A DNA stretch of 6,830 bases, from the NCBI GenBank assembly GCA_964496245.1, contig CAZBZG010000257.1:1-6830 (forward strand), written 5' to 3'. How positions within the stretch are numbered: the stretch's first letter is position 1; the number at the start of each line of letters is the position of its first letter. Made by a program: the position numbers and the translations under genes. This DNA is from CAZBZG01 sp964496245. Lineage in GTDB: Bacteria; Planctomycetota; SZUA-567. The notes under the pieces were generated by a model. That model did not search any database and was not told where the DNA came from. It saw nothing but the letters and a program-made list of their open reading frames with translations. Below, in pieces: positions 5,880 to 6,830 of the stretch.

Positions 5880-6584
5880 TCAACGGAGCAGATCCGCCTC
5901 CCCGCCGAGCCCGCGCATCAGATCCTCGGTCATGATGATCTCCACCCGCCGGTTCTTCTCGCGCCCCTTGGCCGTCAGGTTCTTCCCCTGGGGCTCATTG
6001 TCTCCGCAGCTGACCACGCGAAAGCGCCGCTCGTCGATGCCGCACTCGTCGACGAGATACCGCATCACCGCATGGGCCCGCAGGTAACCGAGCTGCCACG
6101 CGTCCCGGTACCGCGATTCCGGTCCGTAGCGCGCCTTGGCCGTGTGCCCGCGCACCTCGATGCGGTTCTTGAAGCCGCGAATGTCCGGCGCGACCTCCTG
6201 GCGCAGGCGCTGCTGCCCCAACGGGAGCAGTTCGGCCGAGTCCTCTTCGAAGAGTTCCTTGCCTCCGAGTACGCGCTTGATGCGCTCGGCTTCCGAGATG
6301 ATCTGCACTTCCGTATGCCGGCCCGGCGGTCCCCGCCGCAGCACAAAGGCGTCGGTCTCCTGCATGCGCTGCGGCTGGACGAAGACCTGGACCGTGGACT
6401 TGTACTTCGGCAGTACGCCGAAGTGCGCCTGGAAGGCGCGCATGGTCTTGGCGATCTTGTCCTTCTTGATCTCCGACATGCTGAAGAGCAGCACAAAAAA
6501 GCAGAGGAGCAGCGTCACCATATCGCCGTAGGTGACCATCCAGGCGGGCGCGCCTTCCTCCTGCTCTTCCTTCTTCCGGGGCAT
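5880..6584 (-). CDS. motB: Flagellar stator protein MotB (OmpA-like, PomB/MotS-like membrane segment)
   Basis: 234 residues. MotB anchors the stator to peptidoglycan and carries the ion-binding Asp. A short charged cytoplasmic N-terminus (1-12) precedes one transmembrane helix (about 16-38). In it, TYGDMVTLLL places the ion-accepting Asp at D21, equivalent to D32 of E. coli MotB. A linker/plug region follows (about 40-110), then an OmpA-like domain (about 112-218) with GHT (146-148), an LxxxRA-type helix with R169, and NRRVEI near the end. The usual GHTD reads GHTA, so the conserved ligand Asp is missing. CFFVLLFSMS in the helix resembles the sodium-type PomB and MotS proteins more than E. 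coli MotB. The ATG overlaps the motA stop by one base and is preceded by AAGGAGG at good spacing, inside the last motA codons. A 74-base gap leads to fliL. Confidence 0.95.
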   Translation of the reverse strand: MPRKKEEQEEGAPAWMVTYGDMVTLLLCFFVLLFSMSEIKKDKIAKTMRAFQAHFGVLPKYKSTVQVFVQPQRMQETDAFVLRRGPPGRHTEVQIISEAERIKRVLGGKELFEEDSAELLPLGQQRLRQEVAPDIRGFKNRIEVRGHTAKARYGPESRYRDAWQLGYLRAHAVMRYLVDECGIDERRFRVVSCGDNEPQGKNLTAKGREKNRRVEIIMTEDLMRGLGGEADLLR

Positions 6585-6830
6585 CAGCCCTCCTCCTTGC
6601 CAAAGCTCCGCAGCTTCGGCGCAAGGAAGATCTTGAGCTTCTGTTCCACGATACGCGGATTGTCCCCGGACTGGATGCTCATCACCCCGCGCAGAATGAT
6701 CTGCTTGAGCAGCATCTCCTCGTCATTGCGGATGGCCAGTTTGTCGCTGATGGGCCCCACCAGGTAGTTCGCCATGGCGGCGCCATAGAACGTCGTGATC
6801 AGGGCCACGGCCATGCCCGTCGTCAGCGCC
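6584..6830 (-). CDS. motA: Flagellar stator protein MotA, C-terminal part (5' end outside window)
   Basis: The last 81 codons and a TGA stop are present; the N-terminal two thirds lie beyond the right edge. MotA is the inner-membrane stator subunit that forms the ion channel with MotB and pushes on FliG in the C-ring. The visible part begins at the last transmembrane helix, with the signature GMAVALITTFYGAAMANYL followed by P-I-S-D-K-L, the typical exit of MotA/PomA helix 4 into the cytoplasm. The rest is the cytoplasmic tail, with the family pattern of a helix, GVMSIQSGDNPRIVEQKL and a short charged end. The stop overlaps the motB start by one base (TGATG), so the two are almost certainly translationally coupled. 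Ion type cannot be read from this fragment. Identification as MotA/PomA family is firm. Confidence 0.93.
   Translation of the reverse strand, partial: ALTTGMAVALITTFYGAAMANYLVGPISDKLAIRNDEEMLLKQIILRGVMSIQSGDNPRIVEQKLKIFLAPKLRSFGKEEG
6587..6598 (-). promoter_or_regulatory. Ribosome binding site of motB inside the motA end
   Basis: On the minus strand AAGGAGGAGGGCTGATG includes a full AAGGAGG Shine-Dalgarno sequence about seven bases before the motB ATG. It lies wholly within the last codons of motA. With the one-base stop/start overlap this supports coupled translation of the stator pair. This fixes the motB start. Confidence 0.8.

Noticed and set aside
5011..6087. A 358-codon plus-strand frame opposite fliN, fliL and part of motB
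   Set aside because: Antisense shadow; it crosses three well-supported genes and has no family signature.
1..6830. Mobile elements, CRISPR arrays, tRNA or rRNA genes, sigma-28 promoters
   Set aside because: I looked on both strands and saw no supporting sequence; apart from the intergenic gaps described, the window is filled by flagellar genes.

Overview
The window is a single-direction block of flagellar genes. All ten recognisable genes lie on the minus strand, and both ends are cut. In transcription order (right to left) they are motA (3' end only), motB, fliL, fliN, fliO, fliP, fliQ, fliR, flhB and flhA (5' end only). Nothing on the plus strand is credible: the long plus-strand reading frames are antisense shadows of GC-rich genes.

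The organism is a GC-rich diderm bacterium that swims with a standard flagellum. The order motA-motB-fliL-...-fliN-fliO-fliP-fliQ-fliR-flhB-flhA is the compact arrangement known from spirochaetes, Firmicutes and several GC-rich Gram-negative phyla. It differs from the split enterobacterial arrangement. MotB has an OmpA-like C-terminal domain whose sequence recalls planctomycete-type MotB proteins, but phylum cannot be settled from this window.

Region by region: positions 5880-6830 encode the stator (MotA/MotB, overlapping by one base). Positions 4722-5805 encode the stator-associated FliL and the switch protein FliN. Positions 4475-4721 are a 247-base gap, by far the largest here. It contains GC-rich palindromes and a good sigma-70-type promoter pointing at fliO. 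Positions 1-4471 encode the flagellar type III export gate (FliO, FliP, FliQ, FliR, FlhB, FlhA), with gaps of 10-55 bases that suggest one transcription unit.

The genes form one machine. MotA/MotB convert ion flow into torque, FliL supports the stator, FliN belongs to the C-ring that receives the steering signal, FliP/Q/R with FlhB form the export channel, FliO helps assemble FliP, and FlhA is the export-gate ring subunit.

The most interesting points concern how this familiar system is modified. fliM is absent from its usual place between fliL and fliN, and FliN starts with the short CheY-binding-like peptide typical of FliM. The export-gate genes appear to have their own promoter, with a seven-base homopolymer in its spacer. 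An eight-G run lies in the 5' part of fliO. MotB lacks the usual Asp of its peptidoglycan-binding GHTD motif. I see no wholly new system.
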